Source: Nitrococcus sp.
GTDB lineage: Bacteria > Pseudomonadota > Gammaproteobacteria > Nitrococcales > Nitrococcaceae
DNA length: 36,216 bases
Assembly (NCBI GenBank): GCA_030452265.1
Contig: JAKDMQ010000008.1
Coordinates: forward strand, 1 to 36,216
Direction: 5' to 3'
Numbering within the stretch: position 1 is the first letter of the stretch; each line of letters starts with the position of its first letter. Made by a program: the position numbers and the translations under genes. Shown here piece after piece: positions 19,342-28,008 of the stretch. The notes beneath the pieces were generated by a model. That model had not been told where the DNA came from. It saw only the letters and a list, made by a program, of their open reading frames with translations, and made no database searches.

Positions 19342-20555
19342 AGCTCCATTCCTTGCAGGGCGGCCACGGTGTTGATGTCCTTATCTCCGCGGCCGGAGAG
19401 ATTCACTACGATAATCTCATCTCGCCCCATCTCGCGGGCTAGGTGCTCCGCGTAGGCGAGCGCATGCGCGCTCTCCAGGGCAGGCATGATCCCTTCGGTG
19501 CGTGTAAGGGTGTGGAATGCCGCGATCGCCTCGCGATCGGTGGCGCTGACGTATTGGGCGCGGCCGTTGTCCTTGAGCCATGCATGCTCAGGCCCCACGC
19601 CGGGATAGTCCAAGCCGGCCGAGACCGAATGGGTGGCAAGAATCTGACCGTCGGCATCCTCCATCAGATAGGTTCGATTGCCGTGCAGCACCCCCGGCCG
19701 GCCGGTCGCAAGCGGCGCCGCATGGCGGCCAGTATCGAGCCCTTCACCACCGGCCTCGACGCCATAGAGGCGGATCGCGCTATCGTCGAGAAAGGGGTGA
19801 AACAGACCCATGGCATTGGAGCCGCCACCCACGCAGGCAATCAATGCATCGGGCAGGCGGCCTTCACGCTCGAGGATCTGCGTTCGGGTCTCGCGCCCAA
19901 TCACCGCTTGGAAATCCCGCACCAGCGCCGGGTAGGGATGCGGACCTGCCACCGTGCCGATGATATAGAAGGTCTCGTCGACGTTCGCGGCCCAATCTCG
20001 AAAGGCCTCGTTGAGGGCGTCTTTGAGGGTGCGCGTGCCGGCCTCGACGGCGACGACGCGGGCGCCGAGCAATCGCATCCGGTAGACGTTGACGGATTGG
20101 CGCCGAACGTCCGCCGCGCCCATGTAGATCACGCATTCCAGGCCCAACCGGGCCGCTACCGTAGCCGTCGCCACGCCGTGCTGCCCGGCACCGGTTTCCG
20201 CGACGATGCGCGTCTTGCCCATCCGAGCCGCAAGCAGCGCTTGGCCCATGGTGTTGTTGATCTTGTGGGCGCCGGTGTGATTGAGATCCTCGCGCTTGAG
20301 GTAGATCCGGGCTCCGCCGAGCTGCTCCGACCAGCGCCGCGCGTAGTAAAGCGGGCTCGGGCGCCCGACGTAATGCGCCAGATCCGCATCCAGCTCCTCT
20401 AAAAACCGGGAATCCTCGCGGTAGTGCGCATAAGCTTGCGTCAATTCTCCGAGCGGCGCCATCAGCAGCTCCGGTACGAACTGCCCGCCATAGCGGCCAA
20501 AATGTCCGCGCGCATCCGGGAGCTCCCGGTACTCGATTGGCAGCTTATCCGACAT
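19338..20555 (-). CDS. trpB: Tryptophan synthase beta subunit (upstream in-frame start at 20594 possible)
   Basis: [49 protein letters not shown]. Confidence 0.97.
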   Translation of the reverse strand: MSDKLPIEYRELPDARGHFGRYGGQFVPELLMAPLGELTQAYAHYREDSRFLEELDADLAHYVGRPSPLYYARRWSEQLGGARIYLKREDLNHTGAHKINNTMGQALLAARMGKTRIVAETGAGQHGVATATVAARLGLECVIYMGAADVRRQSVNVYRMRLLGARVVAVEAGTRTLKDALNEAFRDWAANVDETFYIIGTVAGPHPYPALVRDFQAVIGRETRTQILEREGRLPDALIACVGGGSNAMGLFHPFLDDSAIRLYGVEAGGEGLDTGRHAAPLATGRPGVLHGNRTYLMEDADGQILATHSVSAGLDYPGVGPEHAWLKDNGRAQYVSATDREAIAAFHTLTRTEGIMPALESAHALAYAEHLAREMGRDEIIVVNLSGRGDKDINTVAALQGMEL

Positions 20556-21180
20556 AGCAACCTTGGACACGAGCCACCTCGCTAACGAATGCATTCATGA
20601 GCTCGGGATCCTTGACCCCGGGTGCGGCCTCTACCCCGCTGCTGACGTCCACCGCCCAAGGGCGTGTTGCCTGGATCGCCGGCGCGACATTACCGGCATG
20701 CAGCCCACCGGCTAGCACGATAGGTCCTCCCAATGCCCGCGGCACGAGCTCCCAGTCGAAGGTGCGACCGCTGCCCCCGGCTTGGCCAATCCGGTTGCTA
20801 TCGAGCAGAAATCCAGCGGCGTCCGGGTAAGCACGGGCATAGGTTGCCGGATCAATACCCGCACCCATGGGCAGCGCCTTGATATAGGGGCGATGGAAGC
20901 GGGCGCAATAGGCCTGCCCCTCCGCGCCATGGAATTGCAACAGATCGAGCGCCACGCTCGCCAGAACGTCATCCACCATTGCCGCTGGCGCATCCAGGAA
21001 AAGACCGACCACGGTGACAAACGGCGGCAACGCCGCGACGATATCACAAGCGGCGCGCGGGGATAACCGCCGCGGGCTGCGCTCGTAGAAGACCAACCCA
21101 ACGGCGTCGACACCAAGCCGCGCGGCGGCAAGGGCATCATCCGGGCGAGTTAACCCGCAGATTTTAATGCGTGTACGCAA
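20545..21180 (-). CDS. trpF: Phosphoribosylanthranilate isomerase
   Basis: [44 protein letters not shown]. Confidence 0.96.
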   Translation of the reverse strand: MRTRIKICGLTRPDDALAAARLGVDAVGLVFYERSPRRLSPRAACDIVAALPPFVTVVGLFLDAPAAMVDDVLASVALDLLQFHGAEGQAYCARFHRPYIKALPMGAGIDPATYARAYPDAAGFLLDSNRIGQAGGSGRTFDWELVPRALGGPIVLAGGLHAGNVAPAIQATRPWAVDVSSGVEAAPGVKDPELMNAFVSEVARVQGCYVG

Positions 21181-21249
21181 CCAACGATTCCGTATGGATC
21201 GAATCGAGGCCCAAGAAACCGGAAGGTAATGTTACTCGGGCGGCGAGCG

Positions 21250-22029
21250 TTAAGCAAAAACCGGTAAGGCGCCGCGCTCAGGAATCGCGAAGCGCTCGGG
21301 ATAGCGCACGGAGACCAGATAAAGCCCCCCCGCCGGCGCGGTGATGCCACCGGCAGTGCGGTCGCGGGCCTGTAGGATCTCCCACGACCAGCGCGGCGGA
21401 TGCGCACCCGTGCCGATGCTAAGAAGAACCCCCGCGATATTGCGCACCATGTGATGCAAAAACGCATTGGCCTCCACGTCGACATAGAAGTAATCACCGC
21501 ACCGGGTGATGTCCAAGCGATGCAGCGTGCGCACGGGGTGGCGTGCTTGGCAGGCCAGAGCACGGTAAGAGGAGAAGTCATGCTCGCCCAGAAGATACTG
21601 CGCCGCGGCGCGCATCGGCGCGAGCTCGAGCCGCTGCCAAGTCCAAGCCACGCGCCTGCGCTGGAGCGCCGATTGCACCGGGCGGGATAGGATCACGTAA
21701 CGGTAGGTTCGCGCCGTCGCGGCGAAGCGGGCGTGAAATTCCGGCGCCACCGCGCGCATCCAGATCACCCGGATAACGTCTGGCAGATTGGAGTTAACGC
21801 CTCTAATCCAGGCCTGCGGCGGGCGCGGTGAGTCCGTATCGAAATGAACGACCTGTTGGGTGGCGTGCACGCCCGCATCGGTGCGCCCGGCACAGTTGAC
21901 ACTGACCGCATGATCGGCAACCCGCGAGAGCGCCTGCTCCAAGGCCGCTTGCACGGACGGCCGATGCGACTGACGTTGCCAGCCGCTAAAGCGCGTGCCG
22001 TCATATTCGATGCCGAGGGCAATGCGCAT
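21250..22029 (-). CDS. truA: tRNA pseudouridine(38-40) synthase TruA
   Basis: MRIALGIEYDGTRFSGWQRQ, CAGRTDAGVHATQQVVHFDT, HHMVRNIAGVLL; start chosen at MRIALG. Confidence 0.95.
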   Translation of the reverse strand: MRIALGIEYDGTRFSGWQRQSHRPSVQAALEQALSRVADHAVSVNCAGRTDAGVHATQQVVHFDTDSPRPPQAWIRGVNSNLPDVIRVIWMRAVAPEFHARFAATARTYRYVILSRPVQSALQRRRVAWTWQRLELAPMRAAAQYLLGEHDFSSYRALACQARHPVRTLHRLDITRCGDYFYVDVEANAFLHHMVRNIAGVLLSIGTGAHPPRWSWEILQARDRTAGGITAPAGGLYLVSVRYPERFAIPERGALPVFA

Positions 22030-22080
22030 AGCAAAGTGATGGACCACTCGAAGTAATGCTCGCGGCCTGCTGCGCCGGCG

Positions 22081-22114
22081 CCAGGAAAATAGCGGACAAA
22101 CCAGCATTTTCTGG
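22081..22114. repeat. Degenerate REP-like palindrome copy (CCAGGAAAATAG...CATTTTCTGG)
   Basis: Inverted arms CCAGGAAAATAG / CATTTTCTGG; core resembles the reverse complement of the 22145-22173 hairpin. Confidence 0.55.
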
Positions 22115-22144
22115 GGGCAGCGGCCGGAGCATTTCGGATCGGGT

Positions 22145-22173
22145 GGAAAATAGTGGTCTGTCTCCTATTTTCC
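22145..22173. repeat. Perfect REP-like hairpin GGAAAATAG-TGGTCTGTCTC-CTATTTTCC
   Basis: 9-bp perfect inverted arms around an 11-nt loop, abutting the 3' end of the Uma2 gene. Confidence 0.75.
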
Positions 22174-22740
22174 TCATGCCCACAGCTCGGACAAGCGAAT
22201 ATCGATGGCGTCGAAGGGCGCTACCGATACCATGTCATCGTCGCGAAAAACACCCAAGGGCCGCCAGCTTCCATCGGCAAGCGCATAGGCTTCCAAAGTG
22301 TAGGCTTTTGGATCCACGAGCCAGGCAAACTTGACGCCGTAATGCGCATACATCGGTGCCTTCTCCTCGCGATCAGTACTCTTCGTTGATGGGGAGACAA
22401 TTTCACATACCCAATCCGGTACTATCGAGATCTTGTGCCCTTGTGGAGGTGAAGGCATGCGTTCCTTGCGCCAACCGGCGATATCTGGCACCAGCACGGC
22501 CCGATCCAAAACAAAATGAACCTCCGGCTCATCGATGATCCACCAGCCTCCCGGTCCACCCCGGCCACGTCCGTAGGGCCCCTCGATATCCGCTCCCAGC
22601 CGCGAGGAAGCAAGTATATGCGCCCATCCGGGCCTGGGCTGGGTGCGCAATTGGCCATTGATGATCTCACCCGTTAGTCCTTCCGGCAGTGCCAGCAACT
22701 GCTGGTAAAGTGAAGGCTTTTTTGATGCATTTGGATGCAT
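22174..22740 (-). CDS. Uma2 family (DUF820) protein, second copy
   Basis: EIINGQLRTQPRPGWAH...VLVPDIAGWRKERMP...PDWVCEIVSPSTKSTDREEKAPMYAHYGVKFAWLVDPKAYTLEAY. Confidence 0.92.
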   Translation of the reverse strand: MHPNASKKPSLYQQLLALPEGLTGEIINGQLRTQPRPGWAHILASSRLGADIEGPYGRGRGGPGGWWIIDEPEVHFVLDRAVLVPDIAGWRKERMPSPPQGHKISIVPDWVCEIVSPSTKSTDREEKAPMYAHYGVKFAWLVDPKAYTLEAYALADGSWRPLGVFRDDDMVSVAPFDAIDIRLSELWA

Positions 22741-23014
22741 AGACCCTTTCCTCGTCGGCCACCATCCACCAAATTGCTCATTACGTATTCGGGGTATAAC
22801 ACCCGTAGGGCATCGCGCCTAGTCCGCGGCGAAGCCTCAACGCACTGCATGTAACCCTATACCTTTAGTGGGAGAACTGCGCATTTGCGCTCTGTTCTTA
22901 CCCCGCAATGTAGGCTGGCGGGCGCTGGCACCCCTTCTTAAGGAGATTGGGTGGCCGTAGTCTCGGTGACTTGACGCCGTCCCCATAAAAAGTATTTAAT
23001 TGGACTGTTAATCT

Positions 23015-23088
23015 AATGATCGAGGCGATTCTCGCATGCGAGCCAGGGCACGCAATTCATCACCATATCGCATGCTTTCTCGATCATT
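23015..23088. promoter_or_regulatory. Structured region upstream of nnrS (10-bp IR enclosing a 12-bp palindrome)
   Basis: AATGATCGAG (23015-23024) and CTCGATCATT (23079-23088); CTCGCATGCGAG palindrome at 23031-23042. Confidence 0.45.
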
Positions 23089-23166
23089 GACCCAATCCCG
23101 TTGGGGTAGCGCAGCGCGACAACCCGCTCTCGCTCGCTGCACGCGCGACTCAAGCTCGCTGCACGA

Positions 23167-24354
23167 ATGGCGAGGTCGGCCGCGGTGAGCCACTCGCCGA
23201 CGATGCTGCTTGCCTATCCGTTCCGGTTGTTCTTTTTGCTCACCGGGATGTTCGCTGCCCTAGCCATAATAGCGTGGGCCGCCATGCTGCTCGGTTGGCT
23301 GCATCTGCCGGCCGGGATCTCGCCACGGCTCTGGCACTCCCATGAGATGCTCTACGGGTTCGTTCCAGCCGCCATTGCCGGCTTCTTACTAACCGCGATG
23401 GCCAATTGGACCGGTGCTCCGCCACCGAGCGGCCAACGCCTGCTTGCGCTCGGTGCGCTCTGGCTCGCCGGGCGCACCGCCATGGCACTAGTGGGCTCGC
23501 TACCGGGCTGGCTGGTGGCAGCCGTGGATCTGAGCTTCCTGCCGACATTGGCGCTATACGCGCTCGTGGTGCTTCGCCGGGGCGGCAATTCGCGCAATCT
23601 GCCCCTAGCCGCGGTGCTGGCCATACTCGCAGTGGGCAACGCGCTCATGCACCTAGCCCTGCTCGGAGCCACCCCTAGGCTCGGCCACATGGGCGAGCTT
23701 GTGGCGCTCGATACCATCACGGTGCTCATGGCCATGATCGGCGGGCGTATTATCCCGGCGTTCACCGGTAACTGGTTGACCCGCCACGGCGAGGATTCCC
23801 CGCGCTCGCGCCCGCGTCTGGATCAGGCGGCGCTCCTCGCCACGGTGCTGATGCTGCCGGCTGACCTCCTCGCCCCCGCGAGCCTCGGCGCCGGCCTGGT
23901 CGCGCTTGTAGCCGGTGCGCTGCATTTATTCCGGCTCACTAGCTGGCAGGGCTGGCGCGCGCGGCGCGAGCCGCTGCTGTGGATCCTGCACGTCGGCTAC
24001 GCCTGGTTAGCCCTGGCGCTGGTACTGAAAGGGCTGACCCCGCTGCTGCCGGCACTCGGCGCGAGTGCTTGGTATCACGCGCTTGGCGTCGGCGCCATGG
24101 GAACCTTGATCGTTGGCGTGATGACGCGAGTTAGCGTCGCGCACACCGGCCGGCCGCTTGTCCTGGTACGCGGCGCGCAGCCGATCTATTGGCTGGTGAT
24201 TGCAGCAGCCGTTCTGCGCCTTAGCGCGGCACTGGGCGCGGGCCTATGGGCGCTCTACGCCGCCGCCGTGGCGTGGGCGGCTGCATTCACCCTGTTTCTC
24301 GTGTGCTATGCGCCGATTCTGAGCCAGCCACGGGTGGACGGGCAGCCAGGCTGA
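23167..24354 (+). CDS. nnrS: NnrS family membrane protein (NO response)
   Basis: LLAYPFRLFFLLTGMFAALAIIAW, WHSHEMLYGFVPAAIAGFLLTAMANWTG, GRIIPAFTGNWL, multi-TM. Confidence 0.93.
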   Translation: MARSAAVSHSPTMLLAYPFRLFFLLTGMFAALAIIAWAAMLLGWLHLPAGISPRLWHSHEMLYGFVPAAIAGFLLTAMANWTGAPPPSGQRLLALGALWLAGRTAMALVGSLPGWLVAAVDLSFLPTLALYALVVLRRGGNSRNLPLAAVLAILAVGNALMHLALLGATPRLGHMGELVALDTITVLMAMIGGRIIPAFTGNWLTRHGEDSPRSRPRLDQAALLATVLMLPADLLAPASLGAGLVALVAGALHLFRLTSWQGWRARREPLLWILHVGYAWLALALVLKGLTPLLPALGASAWYHALGVGAMGTLIVGVMTRVSVAHTGRPLVLVRGAQPIYWLVIAAAVLRLSAALGAGLWALYAAAVAWAAAFTLFLVCYAPILSQPRVDGQPG

Positions 24355-24391
24355 GTGCTCGGCGCACGCCGTCCGGCCCAAGGAGTAGACA

Positions 24392-24871
24392 ATGCGAATG
24401 ACTTCCTTCACCGACTATTCCCTGCGCGTGCTCATTTACCTGAGCCTCAAGGGGAGCGAGCTCACCACAATCTCGGAGATTGCCGAACGCTACGCAATCT
24501 CGCGCAACCACCTGATGAAGGTGGTCTACGAGCTCGGCCGGCTCGGTTATGTCGAGACGGTCCGTGGCAAGCACGGCGGCATGCGCCTGCGCCGCGAGCC
24601 TGGGCACATAAACGTGGGCGAGGTCGTGCGGCGCATGGAGAATAACCTCTCGCTGGTAGAGTGTTTTGGGAGCGAGAACTCTTGCCGCTTGGCACCTTCC
24701 TGCGTGTTGCATGGCATACTCGATGAGGCATTGCAGGCCTTTCTCGCCGTGCTCGATCGCTATTGTCTCGCTGACTTGCTCAGGCCTAAACGCGAGTTGG
24801 CGGCACTGCTCTCCATCGACATTCCCATGCGGCAAGCTCCCAACAGCACTGCACCGCCAGCGCAGAGGTAA
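24392..24871 (+). CDS. nsrR: Rrf2-family NO-sensing repressor NsrR
   Basis: MRMTSFTDYSLRVLIYL...AERYAISRNHLMKVVYELGRLGYVETVRGKHGGMRL; three Cys in VECFGSENSCRLAPSCVLHG. Confidence 0.93.
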   Translation: MRMTSFTDYSLRVLIYLSLKGSELTTISEIAERYAISRNHLMKVVYELGRLGYVETVRGKHGGMRLRREPGHINVGEVVRRMENNLSLVECFGSENSCRLAPSCVLHGILDEALQAFLAVLDRYCLADLLRPKRELAALLSIDIPMRQAPNSTAPPAQR

Positions 24872-25055
24872 GGCCCGCGTTCACTTGAGTTGGTCCTACA
24901 CCGCCCGTAGCCGCAAGTGCCCCGAAGAGGGGGCACCGATTCATTCGCACGAAGCCCGCGTGGCTCGCCCTCTGGATCCATTGGGCTGATTGGAGCAACT
25001 CGATATAAAGAGGTATATAATATCGTTATTAAAAGGGTAGCCGGAGAAACTCGCC

Positions 25056-25682
25056 ATGGACAACGTCATCGACCGCTTTCGGACCGGGCACCACAACGCC
25101 CATCACCTGCTTGACGTCTTCGCAAATCAGCTACGCGCCTTCGAGCATGGCAGGATGCCTGATATGCTCCTGATGCGCGACATCGTCGACTGTCTCAACC
25201 GCTACGCGGCCATCGGCGAGGATGCTTACGAAGGCGAGCTGATCGATGCGCTAACCCGCGCTGATGGCCGCTTCGCCTCGGCGCGGTTGGTGCTTACCAC
25301 CGAGCATGCGGCAATCACCGAGCTTGGCGGGCGTTGCCAGAGGCTCATCGAGGACATGATCGGCGGCATCGTGCATTCACGAACGGAACTGCTCGCTCCG
25401 GGATGGCGTTATCTGCGCAGATATCAGGCTCACCTCTCACGGGAGCGCTCCTACCTCCACAACCACCGCCGCGATTCCGGCGCTGCCGGGCCAGCGCAAC
25501 ACCTTCATCAGTCGCTACCGAAGGATCCGCTGACAGAGTTCACGGATCTCTGCAACCGCGTCACGCACGCCACGGCCCACCTGGCCACTGACGAGTTTGG
25601 GCTGTCGGTCTGCGCGGCTTGCGGCACCGATGCCGCCGCGGCCGGCGGCAAGCTGTTGACGAGTGAGCAAGACCGGGCATAA
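25056..25682 (+). CDS. Hemerythrin-like (HHE) domain protein with divergent ligand set
   Basis: MDNVIDRFRTGHHNAHHLLDVFANQLRAFEHG...VLTTEHAAI...YQAHLSRERSYLHN four-helix pattern; GGAG SD; follows nsrR. Confidence 0.75.
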   Translation: MDNVIDRFRTGHHNAHHLLDVFANQLRAFEHGRMPDMLLMRDIVDCLNRYAAIGEDAYEGELIDALTRADGRFASARLVLTTEHAAITELGGRCQRLIEDMIGGIVHSRTELLAPGWRYLRRYQAHLSRERSYLHNHRRDSGAAGPAQHLHQSLPKDPLTEFTDLCNRVTHATAHLATDEFGLSVCAACGTDAAAAGGKLLTSEQDRA

Positions 25683-25726
25683 ACGGCGCGGATCGCGTTC
25701 GGTTCGCAGAAGCTCAGCGCGTGGAA

Positions 25727-26644
25727 TTATTTTACGGCCACCCAGCCGCCTTGGCTACGGTGGGTCTTGTAAGGGTTGGCTTCGCCGGCCGGCTGGCGGG
25801 AGAAGCGTCGATAGCTCCATTGATACTGGCAGGGTCGCAGTCGAATCGCGGCCTCGATGACCCGGTTCAAAGCCGCTGCCGCTTGCAGCGGATCAGGGTC
25901 GCGGACAGCCTCATCCACCGCTCCCCAGTGCAGCCGATAGCCGCGCCCGTGCGCGAGGCGCTCGGCCCAGCCTATGACCATAGGGGCTTGGCTGCGGGCC
26001 GCGAGCTTGCTGAACAACGTCATGGTTTTCGCCGGCACCCCGAAAAAGGGTGCGAAAACGCCTTCTCTCCGCGGCTGCTGATCCGGCAGGATGCCGATTG
26101 CGCTACCGGCGCGCAGAGCCCGATACAGCGCCCGAATTCCGCCCGGACGCGCCGGCCAGAAACGCGCGCCGCTGCGCCCACGCGCGCTCCTGATCAAGTC
26201 CTCCAAATCGGCCTGCCGTGGCGCCCGATAGAGCGCGTGCAGACTCGTGCGCTTTGCCACCCACACCTGCAGCAGCTCCCAGGACCCGAGGTGGGGCGCG
26301 ATGATCAGCACGCCGCGACCGCTTGCGATCGCGGTATCCAGAATTTCGCCGCCCTCAACCTCCCGAATTAGACGTAGCAACCGCCGCGGTGGCCGATACC
26401 AAAGCGCCCCGAGCTCGAGCAGCGCCTTGGCCGATTCGCGCAAAGCGCAGCGGACCAAGGCTCGCTTGCGACGTACCGGCCAGTCGGAGAAACAAAGCTC
26501 GGCGTTGACCCGGGCGATGTGGCGAGCGTCGTTGGGAATCAGAGCGGCCAAGGTGCCGGCCAAAGCAGCGACCGCGTGCAGTAAAGGCAGCGGCAACCAT
26601 GCGAGCAGGCGCAGTAGATGCTCGATCAGATCGGCGCGCGACAA
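25727..26644 (-). CDS. Lysophospholipid/lipid A acyltransferase (LpxL/LpxM/HtrB family); start uncertain (TTG 26644 with GGAG SD, or in-frame GTG at 26710 inside a repeat)
   Basis: RGVLIIAPHLGSWELLQVWVA (HX4E-like), AIGILPDQQPRREGVFAPFFGVPAKTMT, QYQWSYRRFSRQP. Confidence 0.92.
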   Translation of the reverse strand: MSRADLIEHLLRLLAWLPLPLLHAVAALAGTLAALIPNDARHIARVNAELCFSDWPVRRKRALVRCALRESAKALLELGALWYRPPRRLLRLIREVEGGEILDTAIASGRGVLIIAPHLGSWELLQVWVAKRTSLHALYRAPRQADLEDLIRSARGRSGARFWPARPGGIRALYRALRAGSAIGILPDQQPRREGVFAPFFGVPAKTMTLFSKLAARSQAPMVIGWAERLAHGRGYRLHWGAVDEAVRDPDPLQAAAALNRVIEAAIRLRPCQYQWSYRRFSRQPAGEANPYKTHRSQGGWVAVK

Positions 26645-26688
26645 GTGCAGCTCCGGCGTGAAGCGACCTCGAGCGGCGGCCGGGAATA

Positions 26689-26724
26689 GGGCCCATTGAC
26701 ATCCACCCACGACGCGGCGCCGTC
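26689..26724 (+). repeat. Dispersed repeat copy 3 (GGGCCCATTGACATCCACCCACGACGCGGCGCCGTC), truncated
   Basis: Same head as copies 1 and 2; lacks CAAGGCGC at the 54-nt position. Confidence 0.7.
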
Positions 26725-26732
26725 CTGATTCG

Positions 26733-26987
26733 TCACTCCCGGCGGTGGTGTTCCCTGAGTGCCGGGTCGCTCGGGTCGAAGTCCTCGAGCCGATACTCGG
26801 CGCCGCAATACGGGCACTTGCCCTTACCCGTCTTATGCATTGGGATGTAGACCTTGGGGTGGGAGTTCCACAGGTACATCCCGGGCATGGGGCAGGACAG
26901 CGGCAAGTCGTCCACCGTCACCTCGTAGTGATTGGCGGCGCTGGGCTCAATCAAATCGTGACGATCGTGGGTCTGAGGATCAGGCAC
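26733..26987 (-). CDS. zf-CHCC zinc-finger domain protein
   Basis: LPLSCPMPGMYLWNSHPKVYIPMHKTGKGKCPYCGAEYRL; adjacent to ilvE. Confidence 0.92.
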   Translation of the reverse strand: MPDPQTHDRHDLIEPSAANHYEVTVDDLPLSCPMPGMYLWNSHPKVYIPMHKTGKGKCPYCGAEYRLEDFDPSDPALREHHRRE

Positions 26988-27012
26988 TTACGGGCCCCTC
27001 GTTCGAACGGCA

Positions 27013-27936
27013 TCAGCGCACCGCTACCAACCACTGCGGGTGGGCATCGCGCCGACCTTCTACTTGGTCGAAGAACAGGCTTTGCAGATGCTCGGTGACC
27101 GGGCCACGCTCGCCCGCGCCAATCTCCCGCTCATCCACCGCGCGGATCGGGGTCACCTCGGCCGCGGTGCCGGTAAAGAAGGCCTCATCCGCCGTGTAGA
27201 CTTCATCGCGCGTGATGCGTTTCTCCCGCACCTCGTAGCCCGCTTCCTGGGCCAGGGTAATCACCGCATCGCGGGTGACACCCGCCAGCGCCGAGGCCAG
27301 CTCCGGGGTGAAGATAGCTCCATCGTTGACAATGAAGAAATTCTCCCCCGAGCCTTCGGCGACGAATCCGTCCACATCCAGCAGCAGCGCCTCGTCGTAA
27401 CCGCACGTGACGGCCTCCTGCAATGCCAACATCGAGTTGATGTAGTGGCCGTTAGCCTTGGCCCGGCACATCGTCACGTTGACGTGATGGCGGGTGTATG
27501 AGGACGTTCTGACGCGGATGCCGCGCTGCATATTCTCCTCGCCGAGATAAGCCCCCCATTCCCAGGCGGCCACGCTGACGTGAGTGCGCAAGTTTTCCGC
27601 TCGCAGTCCCATACCCTCGGCCCCGTAATAGCACATGGGTCGTATGTAGGCGCTCTTCAGGGCGTTCTCACGCACGCAGTCAATGCAAGCCTGGTTGATC
27701 TCTTCCTGCGAGAATGGCATGTGCATGCCCAGGATCTTGGCGGAGCCAAACAGGCGCCGAGTATGCTCGCGCAGCCGGAAAATGGCGGGGCCGCTTACCG
27801 TATTGTACGCACGCACGCCCTCGAACACGCCAAGGCCGTAGTGGAGGGTATGGGTGAGCACATGAACCCTGGCCTCGCGCCAAGGCACGAGATCCCCGTC
27901 CATCCAGATGACTCCGTCGCGATCGGCCATGCTCAT
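27013..27936 (-). CDS. ilvE: Branched-chain amino acid aminotransferase
   Basis: GVIWMDGDLVPWREARVHVLTHTLHYGLGVFEGVRAY, AKANGHYINSMLALQEA, EALLLDVDGFVAEGSGENFF. Confidence 0.96.
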   Translation of the reverse strand: MSMADRDGVIWMDGDLVPWREARVHVLTHTLHYGLGVFEGVRAYNTVSGPAIFRLREHTRRLFGSAKILGMHMPFSQEEINQACIDCVRENALKSAYIRPMCYYGAEGMGLRAENLRTHVSVAAWEWGAYLGEENMQRGIRVRTSSYTRHHVNVTMCRAKANGHYINSMLALQEAVTCGYDEALLLDVDGFVAEGSGENFFIVNDGAIFTPELASALAGVTRDAVITLAQEAGYEVREKRITRDEVYTADEAFFTGTAAEVTPIRAVDEREIGAGERGPVTEHLQSLFFDQVEGRRDAHPQWLVAVR

Positions 27937-27973
27937 CCCGCGCGCTCCTCAGAATTCGTTGGCCATCAAAGTC

Positions 27974-28008
27974 TCCTCACTCCTCACTCCTCACTCCTCA
28001 CTCCTCAC
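27974..28008. repeat. Heptanucleotide tandem repeat (TCCTCAC)x5 (minus strand GTGAGGA x5)
   Basis: Five perfect consecutive units; includes the glnE stop codon (27998-28000). Confidence 0.97.

Noticed and set aside
23008-23193. 61-aa minus ORF upstream of nnrS (…WVNDRESMRYGDELRALARMRESPRSLD)
   Set aside because: No recognised family, and much of its sequence is dictated by the palindromes; kept only as a regulatory-structure observation.
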